Below are positions 52,401 to 58,439 of a stretch of DNA of 64,000 nucleotides, one piece after another (within the stretch, counting starts at the first letter, position 1; each line of letters begins with the position of its first letter). Made by a program: the position numbers and the translations under genes. Source of the stretch: Candidatus Omnitrophota bacterium (lineage in GTDB: Bacteria; Omnitrophota; Gorgyraeia; Tantalellales; Tantalellaceae); contig WJMH01000015.1 of assembly GCA_014728045.1 (NCBI GenBank), positions 86,479-150,478 on the forward strand, read 5' to 3'. The notes beneath the pieces are model-generated. The model was not told the origin of the DNA and ran no database searches. It was given only the letters and a program-made list of their open reading frames with translations.

Positions 52401-52763
52401 AACGAAAGCGACATCATCCTTGAAGACCTCTTCCATTTTCAGGCGTTCATCCCCGGAGGCGGCACCGTCTATATCGACTCGCCGCGGCTCGGAAGCGGAT
52501 ACATCCTCTTCAACGATAACGTACCCATCTTCGGTCTCTTTGATGTCTATCATGGGCTTCATCCTTAGGGTCGGAGCTAGCGTGAAGCTGTCCCCGGAAA
52601 AAGAACCTTCTTCTTGGAAAAAGAACCCGGGAAAATGATCATTAATGAGATTAGCAACAGCGGAAGACTTTATCGAGAAAAAAACGGATCCGTATATGAT
52701 AATACATATAAATGCTATGAAAAGGTCCTTATAGAATATTTTCTTCTTTTCGAACAGGCTCAT
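49455..52763 (-). CDS. large membrane-anchored protein with GH130-like propeller and duplicated helical domain
   Basis: A 1102-residue protein that I do not recognise as a whole. An N-terminal membrane helix (FIAFICIIIYGSVFFSIKSS) leads to an outside part. Residues about 330-610 resemble the five-bladed propeller of GH130 mannoside phosphorylases (REGWLGASAYVAEM, YATEPILVPEEGYELRGWVP, GAIYSCGAVLTEYNLAKGEY, YYSGSDTAVLLATV). Residues about 650-890 hold two copies of a helical unit marked by YGLNAPFNSIKVYLLNAR and YRLNSPFNRASVRFLNAR. A C-terminal alpha/beta domain starts at RIIIGLDTSWIPG. RBS GGAGAGG; promoter with an inverted repeat upstream. Confidence 0.75.
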   Translation of the reverse strand: MSLFEKKKIFYKDLFIAFICIIIYGSVFFSIKSSAVANLINDHFPGFFFQEEGSFSGDSFTLAPTLRMKPMIDIKETEDGYVIVEEDVSASEPRRVDIDGAASGDERLKMEEVFKDDVAFVYLSRLLARALQLGITEQGLKELIAKHLSHVDFRNFLWRELYSSQGAFCIPYLCKDTSAAEGEFKKQLLKFYLDDGTEHIFAEEVVFSFGDVKAVVEDPVVPRSLPREDDEGLPSSGIPGVLSSFANPSGMLPVEVKIKSVKRRGPVMFPEKEKEEYMLNAGVLDIDNKRLLFARRATEIAVHAETEEGADIRRSEIGLFVHDIKNRAVVEVDRQMLVPDGESIVAYEDARVIERSGTIYVYMTAVERDGSYYSVVTTHPAESFMANLIRKSGNPEAELEWEWSEPRKIVQQGRYSEQNNKNFVPFANPVMLAGKQYWCGLYRPDEDERSSIRMAVSEEGLAGPWHDAGPYMKMSPREGWLGASAYVAEMPSETGRVEYDFMLYHKAGYRDGEKKSKYYDIRLIVSDRNNPLNYYATEPILVPEEGYELRGWVPGAIYSCGAVLTEYNLAKGEYVFDVYYSGSDTAVLLATVTIQLEDTDTEHIKARMIRQARESFGDIHEAFRRLESSRTSAFERASRASYIDPTHAYYDLGKRTSELRDRAEAWRIKWAAGFGVDKQLRGMISQLDNIISITDGRKSQSASGIHYGLNAPFNSIKVYLLNARTDVLSLQREVDTSGFVEVPAYKTPANIRTEFDSFCERFQDLERVRDHFFSLDGESLFSFRTAWRENMSFVHELERKARGLKRDMEEWNAMWGKQAGIHKEILSVIDALGDIEQLCHGREISAGGGNNLRDLYYRLNSPFNRASVRFLNARYSDGWLRMEDEINRKNAKLRTDRMEENLRGKTSEAMTFMDTLRLRAYEARKQEERIIIGLDTSWIPGMDSEQGIAIQSLLSAIYKLEREEGLNNVLVVRGKGEELAASLLERAQKTNTSLGNVVVLGSEEILRSEAFSALRSTPEEKRAFLVGVDAAKLTENSYIRILKMMSLAIKLSFGEIDSVHDPKITATRAGPRFWVFIPEAEPYDLMELKRIYDTQLQALVAA

Positions 52764-52798
52764 TATCCTCTCCGTTCAGGGTTAAACTACCTTTTTGT

Positions 52799-52838
52799 TA
52801 TACTAATATAGTATAGCATATCATTCGAGGAAATGCAA
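52799..52838 (-). promoter_or_regulatory. promoter with overlapping inverted repeat upstream of the 1102-residue protein
   Basis: Minus strand TTGCAT (52833-52838), 17-base spacer, TATACT (52810-52815). A perfect inverted repeat, TATACTA-TAT-TAGTATA (52799-52815), covers the -10 box and transcription start, as a repressor operator would. Its AT-rich make-up means chance is possible. Confidence 0.5.
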
Positions 52839-52901
52839 GACTTGCCGGCATTTAATTTTAAATATAAGTTATTTCTTTATAGGTAGTTGCGTATATTAAA
52901 C

Positions 52902-52926
52902 AAAAAAATGCAGGACGGCCCTCCCG
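52902..52926 (-). terminator. intrinsic terminator after the small membrane protein gene
   Basis: Minus strand GCGGGA-GGGCCG-TCCTGC (one G-T pair) followed by ATTTTTTT, about 45 bases after the stop of the 129-residue gene. The remainder of the 52764-52971 gap holds the divergently placed promoter described for 52799-52838. Confidence 0.75.
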
Positions 52927-52971
52927 CACTGAGGTCGGTAAAAGCTAGCAAAAGTCCTTTAAACAATGTAA

Positions 52972-53361
52972 TTATCCGGCGATATATCCCATGTAGAGCA
53001 GAAAACCCCCAAGAATAAGAGCAATTACAGCGTGTACGGCCAGAAGAGACCTGTTCCTGCTGTAATAACTCGTAAAAACAGAGACCGTCTCGGGAAAGAC
53101 CGTCATCCATACGCCCTTTATAACTCCCCCCCAACCGAAGATGGTGACCAGCACCCTCCAGTCAGCCGTCCATTTATTGTGGAACAATAAAACAACAATA
53201 CCAAAGGTAAGAGCCATCATCCCGTTAAGAAGTATAAGAGCGGAGTTTCTGGGAAAGTCCTCCATCACTCTCTGGTAGAACCTCCGGTTAGCGAGCATAC
53301 CCGCCCCCGCGACAACGAACCACGGTCCGACGACCCTGGCTATGAACAGAGAAGCTTCCAT
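52972..53361 (-). CDS. small integral membrane protein of unknown function
   Basis: A 129-residue protein with about four helices (FIARVVGPWFVVAGAGMLAN, ALILLNGMMALTFGIVVLLF, WRVLVTIFGWGGVIKGVWMT, LLAVHAVIALILGGFLLYMG). A good AAAGGGGG site precedes the ATG. I cannot assign a family with certainty. It follows arsC but is separated from it by a terminator, so shared function is not implied. Confidence 0.65.
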   Translation of the reverse strand: MEASLFIARVVGPWFVVAGAGMLANRRFYQRVMEDFPRNSALILLNGMMALTFGIVVLLFHNKWTADWRVLVTIFGWGGVIKGVWMTVFPETVSVFTSYYSRNRSLLAVHAVIALILGGFLLYMGYIAG

Positions 53362-53391
53362 GAGATACCCCCTTTGGATATGGTTTCCTGT

Positions 53392-53432
53392 AAAAAACTA
53401 ATCCCGGTGAACCGGCCGCTGGTTCATCCCGG
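53392..53432 (-). terminator. arsC terminator overlapping its stop codon
   Basis: Minus strand CCGGGATGAACC...GGTTCACCGGG followed by ATTAGTTTTTT. The arsC TGA lies within the left arm. Confidence 0.75.
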
Positions 53433-53852
53433 ACGCTCGATGAACTCTTTTATCCTTTTTTTGATCTTATCCCTGATCTTCCTGGTCTTTTCGAGCTTCT
53501 CCTGACGGGACCCCTTAAAAGAAGAGGGATCCTCGAAAGGCCAGTGCATCATCTCCGCCCTCCCGGGAAAGACGGGGCATCTTTGCCGGGCCTGTGCGCT
53601 ACAGACGGTAATAACGTAATCATAGCTTCTACCCTGCCTGTAGATATCGTGGACACTTTTCGTTCTCTTGCCCGAAATATCTATGCCATCCTCCTTGAGG
53701 ACCTCCACGACCAGGGGATTAAGTTCACCGGGCTCAAGACCCGCGCTTTCCGCCTGGTAGCTCTGCCCCGCCAGATGATCAAGAAAAGCTTCGGCCATCT
53801 GGCTTCTCGCCGAATTGTGAATGCAAATAAAGAGCACCTTCTTCTTTGACAT
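53424..53852 (-). CDS. arsC: arsenate reductase, low-molecular-weight phosphatase type
   Basis: A 142-residue ArsC of the thioredoxin-coupled class that reduces arsenate to arsenite. The P-loop FICIHNSARSQMAEAF, the two further redox cysteines in VITVCSAQARQRCPVFPG, and HWPFEDPSSFKG are all present. No arsenite pump or ArsR gene is adjacent, so it is a lone gene here. Confidence 0.93.
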   Translation of the reverse strand: MSKKKVLFICIHNSARSQMAEAFLDHLAGQSYQAESAGLEPGELNPLVVEVLKEDGIDISGKRTKSVHDIYRQGRSYDYVITVCSAQARQRCPVFPGRAEMMHWPFEDPSSFKGSRQEKLEKTRKIRDKIKKRIKEFIERPG

Positions 53853-53940
53853 AAGCGTATCCTTTTAGGGCACTTGTTCTATATCTCTTGCTTTCTATAG
53901 TATACCCTTTCCCCAGCGATTCTTCTAATGATCGTGCCGA

Positions 53941-53985
53941 AAAATAAAACCCTCTGCAACAGGCGCATCACAGAGGGTTTAAAAA
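53941..53985 (-). terminator. terminator next to the tRNA-like 3' fragment
   Basis: Stem AAACCCTCTG/CAGAGGGTTT with a 15-base loop and A/T runs on both sides, so it could work in either direction. It immediately follows the tRNA 3'-end copy, as if it were the original terminator of the tRNA-Asn gene before an insertion. Nothing else is recognisable in 53853-53940. Confidence 0.65.
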
Positions 53986-54020
53986 TGGCTCCCCGAACGA
54001 GACACGAGTCAAACTCCACA
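53986..54020 (-). repeat. copy of tRNA 3' end (attachment-site-like repeat)
   Basis: On the minus strand the sequence ends TCGGGGAGCCA, sharing the last ten bases (CGGGGAGCCA) with the tRNA-Asn gene. The bases ahead of it do not form a T-arm, and no matching 5' acceptor strand exists nearby, so it is not an intact tRNA. Confidence 0.55.
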
Positions 54021-54105
54021 ACTACAATATTGTCAATTACTTATAAAAATTAAAACTTGGCGAGGCGCTAGAAATAAGAAGTTTTTTGAGCTGATTTACT
54101 GATAT

Positions 54106-54540
54106 TTATTCGGCTCTTTTAAATGTGCCAAATGATACCACCGATGTACTAGTTCCTTTTTTCACTGGCCACCCTTCATGCAACATATATAACGTTTGAT
54201 AAAAATGAAAAGTCCCGTCATCGTTTAAGGTTAATACATTCACTCCATGTTTTGGTAAAGAAACAGCAACAATTCTACCGTTTTGATTTTCAACTATCTT
54301 AAATGTGATTTGCCCTGGCATATTAATATTTGCACCATCAACGATACCACTCACAGTTTTTTCAATTATAACCCCTTGATCTATGTCTACATCATATCTG
54401 GTTTCATAATTTGCATTTTTACCCTTATATTGCGAATTCATAAATTCGTATGCATAGACATCTGTAGCTATAATCTCATATGCTAATGCGTTCGAAACAA
54501 AACTGAAAATAAATAATAAAGTCAACAGTATCCTTATCAT
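54106..54540 (-). CDS. secreted protein of unknown function
   Basis: A 144-residue protein with a clear signal peptide (IRILLTLLFIFSFVSNALAY). The mature part is rich in beta strands (EIIATDVYAYEFMNSQYKGK, ITFKIVENQNGRIVAVSLPK). No family recognised. It is AT-rich and lies alone within the tRNA-linked island, in the same direction as the three-gene cassette. Confidence 0.65.
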   Translation of the reverse strand: MIRILLTLLFIFSFVSNALAYEIIATDVYAYEFMNSQYKGKNANYETRYDVDIDQGVIIEKTVSGIVDGANINMPGQITFKIVENQNGRIVAVSLPKHGVNVLTLNDDGTFHFYQTLYMLHEGWPVKKGTSTSVVSFGTFKRAE

Positions 54541-54594
54541 GGCTATCTCCTATTTTAAAAATCTAGCGAGTAAAGATCTATACGTTTTGAGTTT

Positions 54595-54738
54595 TTATCT
54601 CGCATCTACTTTTTTAACTTTTCCATTTTCCCAAACCGCAAGCGGGCGGCCGTCTTTTTTATGCTGTGCAACGACCTTTTTGACAGCTTTTTTCATAGCC
54701 AGTTCGGCTTTATCCTGAATCGTCATTCGTTTCTTCAT
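54595..54738 (-). CDS. 47-residue basic protein, last gene of a three-gene cassette
   Basis: A short reading frame with an AAGGA site ten bases upstream, inside the end of the previous gene. The protein reads MKKRMTIQDKAELAMKKAVK for its first part and ends in GRPLAVWENGKVKKVDAR. The pattern (amphipathic helix, then PLAVWENGKV) recalls small proteins found beside toxin-antitoxin-like pairs. The start is six bases after the stop of the helical protein. Function unknown; antitoxin-like role is a guess. Confidence 0.65.
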   Translation of the reverse strand: MKKRMTIQDKAELAMKKAVKKVVAQHKKDGRPLAVWENGKVKKVDAR

Positions 54739-54743
54739 AATAT

Positions 54744-55070
54744 CTATTTCCTTGCTAAATAAGCAAAATGGTCAAAATACTTTCGCCACAGCAATTCAGA
54801 TGAAGAAAACTGGTTTGTTCCACAAAAGAAATCAACCATTGCTTCACGCACTCTGAAAAGTTCTTTAAGCCTGGAATATTTTTTTATAGGGGCAATGGTC
54901 ATATCTAATAATTCTAATGCCCTGTTAAACGCTCTTTGGGATAAATCCTTTTTGCCTTTTTTTTGCCAGTTTAAAGCTCTGCTAACCTCACTGCCAACAT
55001 TAGCCAATTGTTCAGCTAAAGACATTTTAGCCCAACGCCCGCTTGAAAGCTCTTTATGCTGAACACTCAT
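54744..55070 (-). CDS. helical protein of the island cassette
   Basis: A 108-residue, all-helical protein (GRWAKMSLAEQLANVGSEVS, QRAFNRALELLDMTIAPIKK, RVREAMVDFFCGTNQFSSSE). Related small proteins of unknown function occur in many uncultured-bacterium genomes. ATG 55070 overlaps the stop of the DUF5674-like gene (ATGA), giving coupled translation. The nucleotidyltransferase-partner type of helical bundle is one possibility, but no such enzyme is present. Confidence 0.7.
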   Translation of the reverse strand: MSVQHKELSSGRWAKMSLAEQLANVGSEVSRALNWQKKGKKDLSQRAFNRALELLDMTIAPIKKYSRLKELFRVREAMVDFFCGTNQFSSSELLWRKYFDHFAYLARK

Positions 55071-55408
55071 CTTTTTACCCACTTATTTGTAATGTCCAGA
55101 ATTTTAGTCTGAATATCTTTTGAATCAACGCCTCTGGTCATATTTCCCTGAGAAGGCCGCAAATTGATCATTGAATCAAACTCAACAAAATCTTCTCCTT
55201 CAAGATCAGGATAAAAATTAATGCCCCAAAGGCTGCATTGTTTAGAACCATCCTCTAAAAATAAGGCCTCCAGATCAGAATGAAGTTCGGCGTCAATAGC
55301 AACCAACTCACGGTCAACATCAACAACCGCTTTGACTAAATCGCCAAAAGTCTCTTGAGCTATCTTTTTTAATTCTTCAATAGTTACTATATTGTTCAAT
55401 ATTTTCAT
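55067..55408 (-). CDS. DUF5674-like protein
   Basis: A 113-residue protein. The pattern VKAVVDVDRELVAIDAELHS, LFLEDGSKQCSLWGINFYPD and FVEFDSMINLRPSQGNMTRG matches what I recall of the DUF5674 family, whose function is unknown. An AGGAG site precedes the ATG. First gene of the three-gene cassette; tight coupling to the helical protein suggests a complex. Confidence 0.7.
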   Translation of the reverse strand: MKILNNIVTIEELKKIAQETFGDLVKAVVDVDRELVAIDAELHSDLEALFLEDGSKQCSLWGINFYPDLEGEDFVEFDSMINLRPSQGNMTRGVDSKDIQTKILDITNKWVKR

Positions 55409-55423
55409 ATTTCTCCTAAAATC

Positions 55424-55459
55424 AAAAACCCCACAAGCCGATTAAAACTTGTGGGGTTT
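55424..55459 (-). terminator. terminator between tRNA-Asn and the island genes
   Basis: Minus strand AACCCCACAAG...CTTGTGGGGTTTTT, an 11-base stem with a T run. It would end transcription from the tRNA promoter before the DUF5674-like gene, so the cassette probably has its own weak promoter. Confidence 0.8.
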
Positions 55460-55507
55460 GAGTGTTAATCAGACCCAAAACTTTCAGTTTCGGCTGATTG
55501 TCATATT

Positions 55508-55584
55508 TGGCTCCCCGGGTTGGACTCGAACCAACAACCTACTGGTTAACAGCCAGTCGCTACTACCGATTGAGCTACCGGGGA
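55508..55584 (-). tRNA. tRNA-Asn (GTT anticodon)
   Basis: The minus strand folds as a tRNA: acceptor TCCCCGG/CCGGGGA, anticodon arm ACTGG-CTGTTAA-CCAGT with anticodon GTT, and T-arm GTTGG-TTCGAGT-CCAAC. The CCA end is encoded. The D-arm reads GCTCAATCGGTAGTAGC, one base longer than usual, leaving a three-pair stem. A consensus promoter lies at 55615-55643. Confidence 0.93.
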
Positions 55585-55614
55585 ACGAACCTGAAAAAGC
55601 ACATAAGGTCTTTA

Positions 55615-55643
55615 ATTATAGAGAAAATGCCCTTACTTGTCAA
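55615..55643 (-). promoter_or_regulatory. consensus promoter of tRNA-Asn
   Basis: Minus strand TTGACA (55638-55643), 17-base spacer, TATAAT (55615-55620), about 30 bases before the mature tRNA 5' end. Confidence 0.85.
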
Positions 55644-55750
55644 ATGCTATTAGAAGGCCCTTAATAGAGGCGGAACCTTTTCACCCTACTCATTTATCCC
55701 ATACTATGATATTATTATTGAAATCCCTGAAAGGACGTTTTACGCAAAAG

Positions 55751-55996
55751 ATGAAGGACAGGATAAATAAATTCATCACGGAACATTTCCTTGATGGCGA
55801 AGGCGGCCTCAAGAACGACGAATCCCTGTTCGGTTCGGGTATCGTGGATTCACTGAGGCTTTTTGAACTTATAGCTTTCATCGAAAGATCGTTCAGGATC
55901 TCGGTTAGGATGAGCGAGATAACCCTGGAGAACTTTGATTCGGTGGATAATATAGCAAAGCTGGTAAAGAAGAAGCTTCCCAGAACAGGCGAATGA
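55751..55996 (+). CDS. acyl carrier protein
   Basis: An 81-residue carrier protein. The phosphopantetheine serine lies in LFGSGIVDSLRLFELIAFIE, followed by helix 3 (FDSVDNIAKLVKKKL). I chose ATG 55751 because the protein then starts at the family's first helix (MKDRINKFITEHF). No clear ribosome site precedes it, and an in-frame ATG at 55706 is possible. It ends one base before the radical-SAM/ligase gene, so its likely partner is that enzyme, not fatty-acid synthase. Confidence 0.85.
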   Translation: MKDRINKFITEHFLDGEGGLKNDESLFGSGIVDSLRLFELIAFIERSFRISVRMSEITLENFDSVDNIAKLVKKKLPRTGE

Positions 55997-55997
55997 A

Positions 55998-58439
55998 ATG
56001 CCCAGAAGAAATAAAGTCATATCACAATACGATCTCAGCCTCAAAAAAGACATAATCAGGGCTCTTAAGGCCCGGGGCGGCGAACAGAAGGCGCTTTTTG
56101 AAAAAGCGCGCAAGGTCCGCGACGACCATTTCGGCAAAAGGGTCGAAGTAAGAAGCGTCATAGAATATTCGAACCTGTGCCAGCAGGCCTGCAATTTCTG
56201 CGGCATGAACGTAAAAAGCAGGGTCAAAAGGTATGTACTTGCCGACGAGGCGGTGCTTAAACGCGTTAAGAGGCTTTACCGGGACGGCCGAAAAGTGATA
56301 ATGTTCCAAACCGGGGAATGCCAGGCAGAAGACTATTTCAATAAACTTTTCCGGCTCCTTAAGAAGATCAAGCGGCTTTATCACGATATCACCCTTATCG
56401 GATGCTTCGGTAATCTTTCCGATGAGCAGTATAAGATGCTGAAGAGTATCGGCATCGAACGATATATCCTTAAATTCGAGACCTCAAGCCCACTTCTCTA
56501 CAGGAAGATCAAGCCCTCGGATACGCTTTCCAACAGGCTTTCGCATCTTGAGAAACTCAAGAAAATGGGATTCCAGGTAAGCTCGGGCAATATCGTGGGG
56601 CTTCCCGGCCAGTCCATAGAAAGCATCGCGGACGACCTTCTTCTTCTCAGGGAACTTGACATTCCCATGGGAAGCACTTCGGCCTTCATCCCCAATGAAC
56701 TTTCAAGTTACGCCGGAGAGAAAGCCGGCGAGCTGGACCTGGCGCTCAATTTCACGGCAATACTGAGGATAATGTGCCCGGAGATGCTCATCCCCACGAC
56801 CAGTTCGCTTGAATCCCTGGTCAAGAAAGGTCAGCTCAGGGGCCTGAAAGCAGGCGCAAATACAGTTACCGTCCACGACGGGACTCCCCGGGACGAAGAG
56901 AACCGTTTTGTTATATATAAGCTCGGCCGCTACATCCCAAAGCATTCCCTTCTTGAAGTGGTAAAAAAGGCGGGGCTTACTCCTTCCAACACCTCGCTCA
57001 TACGCGACCGTTCAGAAAATTCCCTCTACCATGAACTTGTTCTGAAGAACCTCGGCAAAAAGACGCCCGCGGTATACTCGGACGGAAAAAGATACACCTA
57101 CAAGAACCTCTCCAGCATGTCGAACCGCTTCACGAGCTTCCTCCTGGAGAAAGGCCTCGTCCCCGGCGATACGGCCGTCATAGCGCTGGATGATTCGATA
57201 GAACTTGTGGTCTGTCTTTTAAGCTGTATACGTCTCGGGATACGGGCGGCTATTGCGGACCCCCTTCTCTCTAAAAAAGAATGGAAGAACCTCCTCAAGG
57301 ATGTAAACCCGGGAGCTGTCCTCACCACAAGAGAGGTTTCAGGAAAGCACAGTGATAAACGTTTTTTAAGTGTGTCAGCCTACGGTACCAGCGAGGAGTT
57401 CACTTCCCTTCTCGACAAGTATCCTGAAATAGACCGGGTAGTGGCCCCAGACCACAACAACACCGCTCTTATACTTTTCACTTCCGGCAGCACCGGACGC
57501 CCCAAGGGGGTCATGCACACTTACAGGAACCTCTCGGTGGACTCTTTTGCCAGAACAGTTCTTAAAATGAATAAAAAGGATATCTCTTTTTCGTGTTCGC
57601 GAATGCATACCAGCTTCGGATTCGGCAACAGCTTCCTTTTCCCCTTTCTGACCGGCGGTGGGGTGATACTCTCAAGGACCATACCCAACCCCTACTCTAT
57701 CCGCAGAATATTGAAACCGGGCCCGACACTTTTTTTCGCGGTTCCCCAGATATATTCTGTACTGCTCCCTCACGCGGCAGGTCTTAAGAGGCACTTCAAG
57801 AGCGTAAGGCATTTCGTGAGTTCGGGAGAAAAACTCACCGTCTCCCTTTTCAATGACTGGAAGACCTCCTGCGGAGTGAAGGTCCTTGAATGTCTGGGCG
57901 CCACCGAACTTTGTCACCCTTTCGTCTCTAATAGGCCCGGCAGGGAAAGACCCGGCACCTGCGGCAGACCCGTGGAAGGATTCCAGGTAAGAACGGATAA
58001 AAAAGGCGTTCTCTCGTACCGGGGCCCGTCGCTTTTCACTGGATACCTGAATGATAAGAAGCTTACAAGAAAAAGCTTAAAGAACGGCTGGTTCCGTTCC
58101 GACGACATGGGATACATCGACAAGGATGGCTATCTTTTTTTCAAGGGCAGGGATAACCTTGTGGTGAAATCCGGCGGGAACTGGATCTCCTTCTGCGATA
58201 TCGAGAAGATTATCGAAAAGTGTCCCGTGGTAAAAGAAGCAGCCGTTGCCAAAAAGGCCGATAAGCTCCACTATTATGTCACCGTCAGAAAAGGCTCCAC
58301 ATCGAGTTACGCTGTTAAGAAAATACGTAAACACTGCCTCGGGCAAATGAAAATGAACCAGCTGCCGGACGAGATACATGTTCTGGAAGAACTTCCCAGG
58401 ACCAGAAGCGGAAAGATCAGGCGGGCATCTCTGGGATAA
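55998..58439 (+). CDS. radical SAM (HydE/BioB-like) enzyme fused to benzoate-CoA-ligase-like adenylating enzyme
   Basis: An 813-residue fusion. Residues about 50-350 are a radical SAM barrel with the cluster motif CQQACNFC, the GE-type motif MFQTGECQ, and a BATS-like end (AILRIMCPEMLIPTTSSLES, GLKAGANTVTVHDGTP). These are closest to HydE, PylB and BioB. Residues about 355-813 form an ANL-superfamily ligase with ILFTSGSTGRPKGVMHTYRN, ECLGATELCHPFVSNRPGRE and the C-terminal catalytic lysine in RTRSGKIRRAS; the pattern is that of benzoate-CoA ligases. Translation is coupled to the preceding ACP. The ligase probably loads an acid on the ACP and the radical domain modifies it or makes it (inference). 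Confidence 0.87.
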   Translation: MPRRNKVISQYDLSLKKDIIRALKARGGEQKALFEKARKVRDDHFGKRVEVRSVIEYSNLCQQACNFCGMNVKSRVKRYVLADEAVLKRVKRLYRDGRKVIMFQTGECQAEDYFNKLFRLLKKIKRLYHDITLIGCFGNLSDEQYKMLKSIGIERYILKFETSSPLLYRKIKPSDTLSNRLSHLEKLKKMGFQVSSGNIVGLPGQSIESIADDLLLLRELDIPMGSTSAFIPNELSSYAGEKAGELDLALNFTAILRIMCPEMLIPTTSSLESLVKKGQLRGLKAGANTVTVHDGTPRDEENRFVIYKLGRYIPKHSLLEVVKKAGLTPSNTSLIRDRSENSLYHELVLKNLGKKTPAVYSDGKRYTYKNLSSMSNRFTSFLLEKGLVPGDTAVIALDDSIELVVCLLSCIRLGIRAAIADPLLSKKEWKNLLKDVNPGAVLTTREVSGKHSDKRFLSVSAYGTSEEFTSLLDKYPEIDRVVAPDHNNTALILFTSGSTGRPKGVMHTYRNLSVDSFARTVLKMNKKDISFSCSRMHTSFGFGNSFLFPFLTGGGVILSRTIPNPYSIRRILKPGPTLFFAVPQIYSVLLPHAAGLKRHFKSVRHFVSSGEKLTVSLFNDWKTSCGVKVLECLGATELCHPFVSNRPGRERPGTCGRPVEGFQVRTDKKGVLSYRGPSLFTGYLNDKKLTRKSLKNGWFRSDDMGYIDKDGYLFFKGRDNLVVKSGGNWISFCDIEKIIEKCPVVKEAAVAKKADKLHYYVTVRKGSTSSYAVKKIRKHCLGQMKMNQLPDEIHVLEELPRTRSGKIRRASLG

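Larger units (their letters stand above)
53986..55507. mobile_element. small AT-rich island at the tRNA-Asn 3' end
   Basis: The segment lies between the intact tRNA-Asn (55508-55584) and a copy of its 3' end (CGGGGAGCCA at 53986-53995, read on the minus strand). It is visibly more AT-rich than the roughly 55% GC neighbourhood. It carries four genes without household functions. Integrative elements commonly enter at tRNA 3' ends and leave such repeats. No integrase gene is seen, so it may be a remnant or a passenger mobilised in trans. Confidence 0.5.

Noticed and set aside
53986-54060. Second tRNA or tmRNA gene
   Set aside because: Only the 3' acceptor end matches; there is no T-arm, no anticodon arm and no complementary 5' acceptor strand.
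55998-57100. HydE maturase for an [FeFe] hydrogenase
   Set aside because: The radical SAM part is HydE-like but fused to a ligase and paired with an ACP; no HydF, HydG (radical SAM) or [FeFe] hydrogenase genes are present. The HydG-like gene at 39939 is an unrelated flavoprotein.
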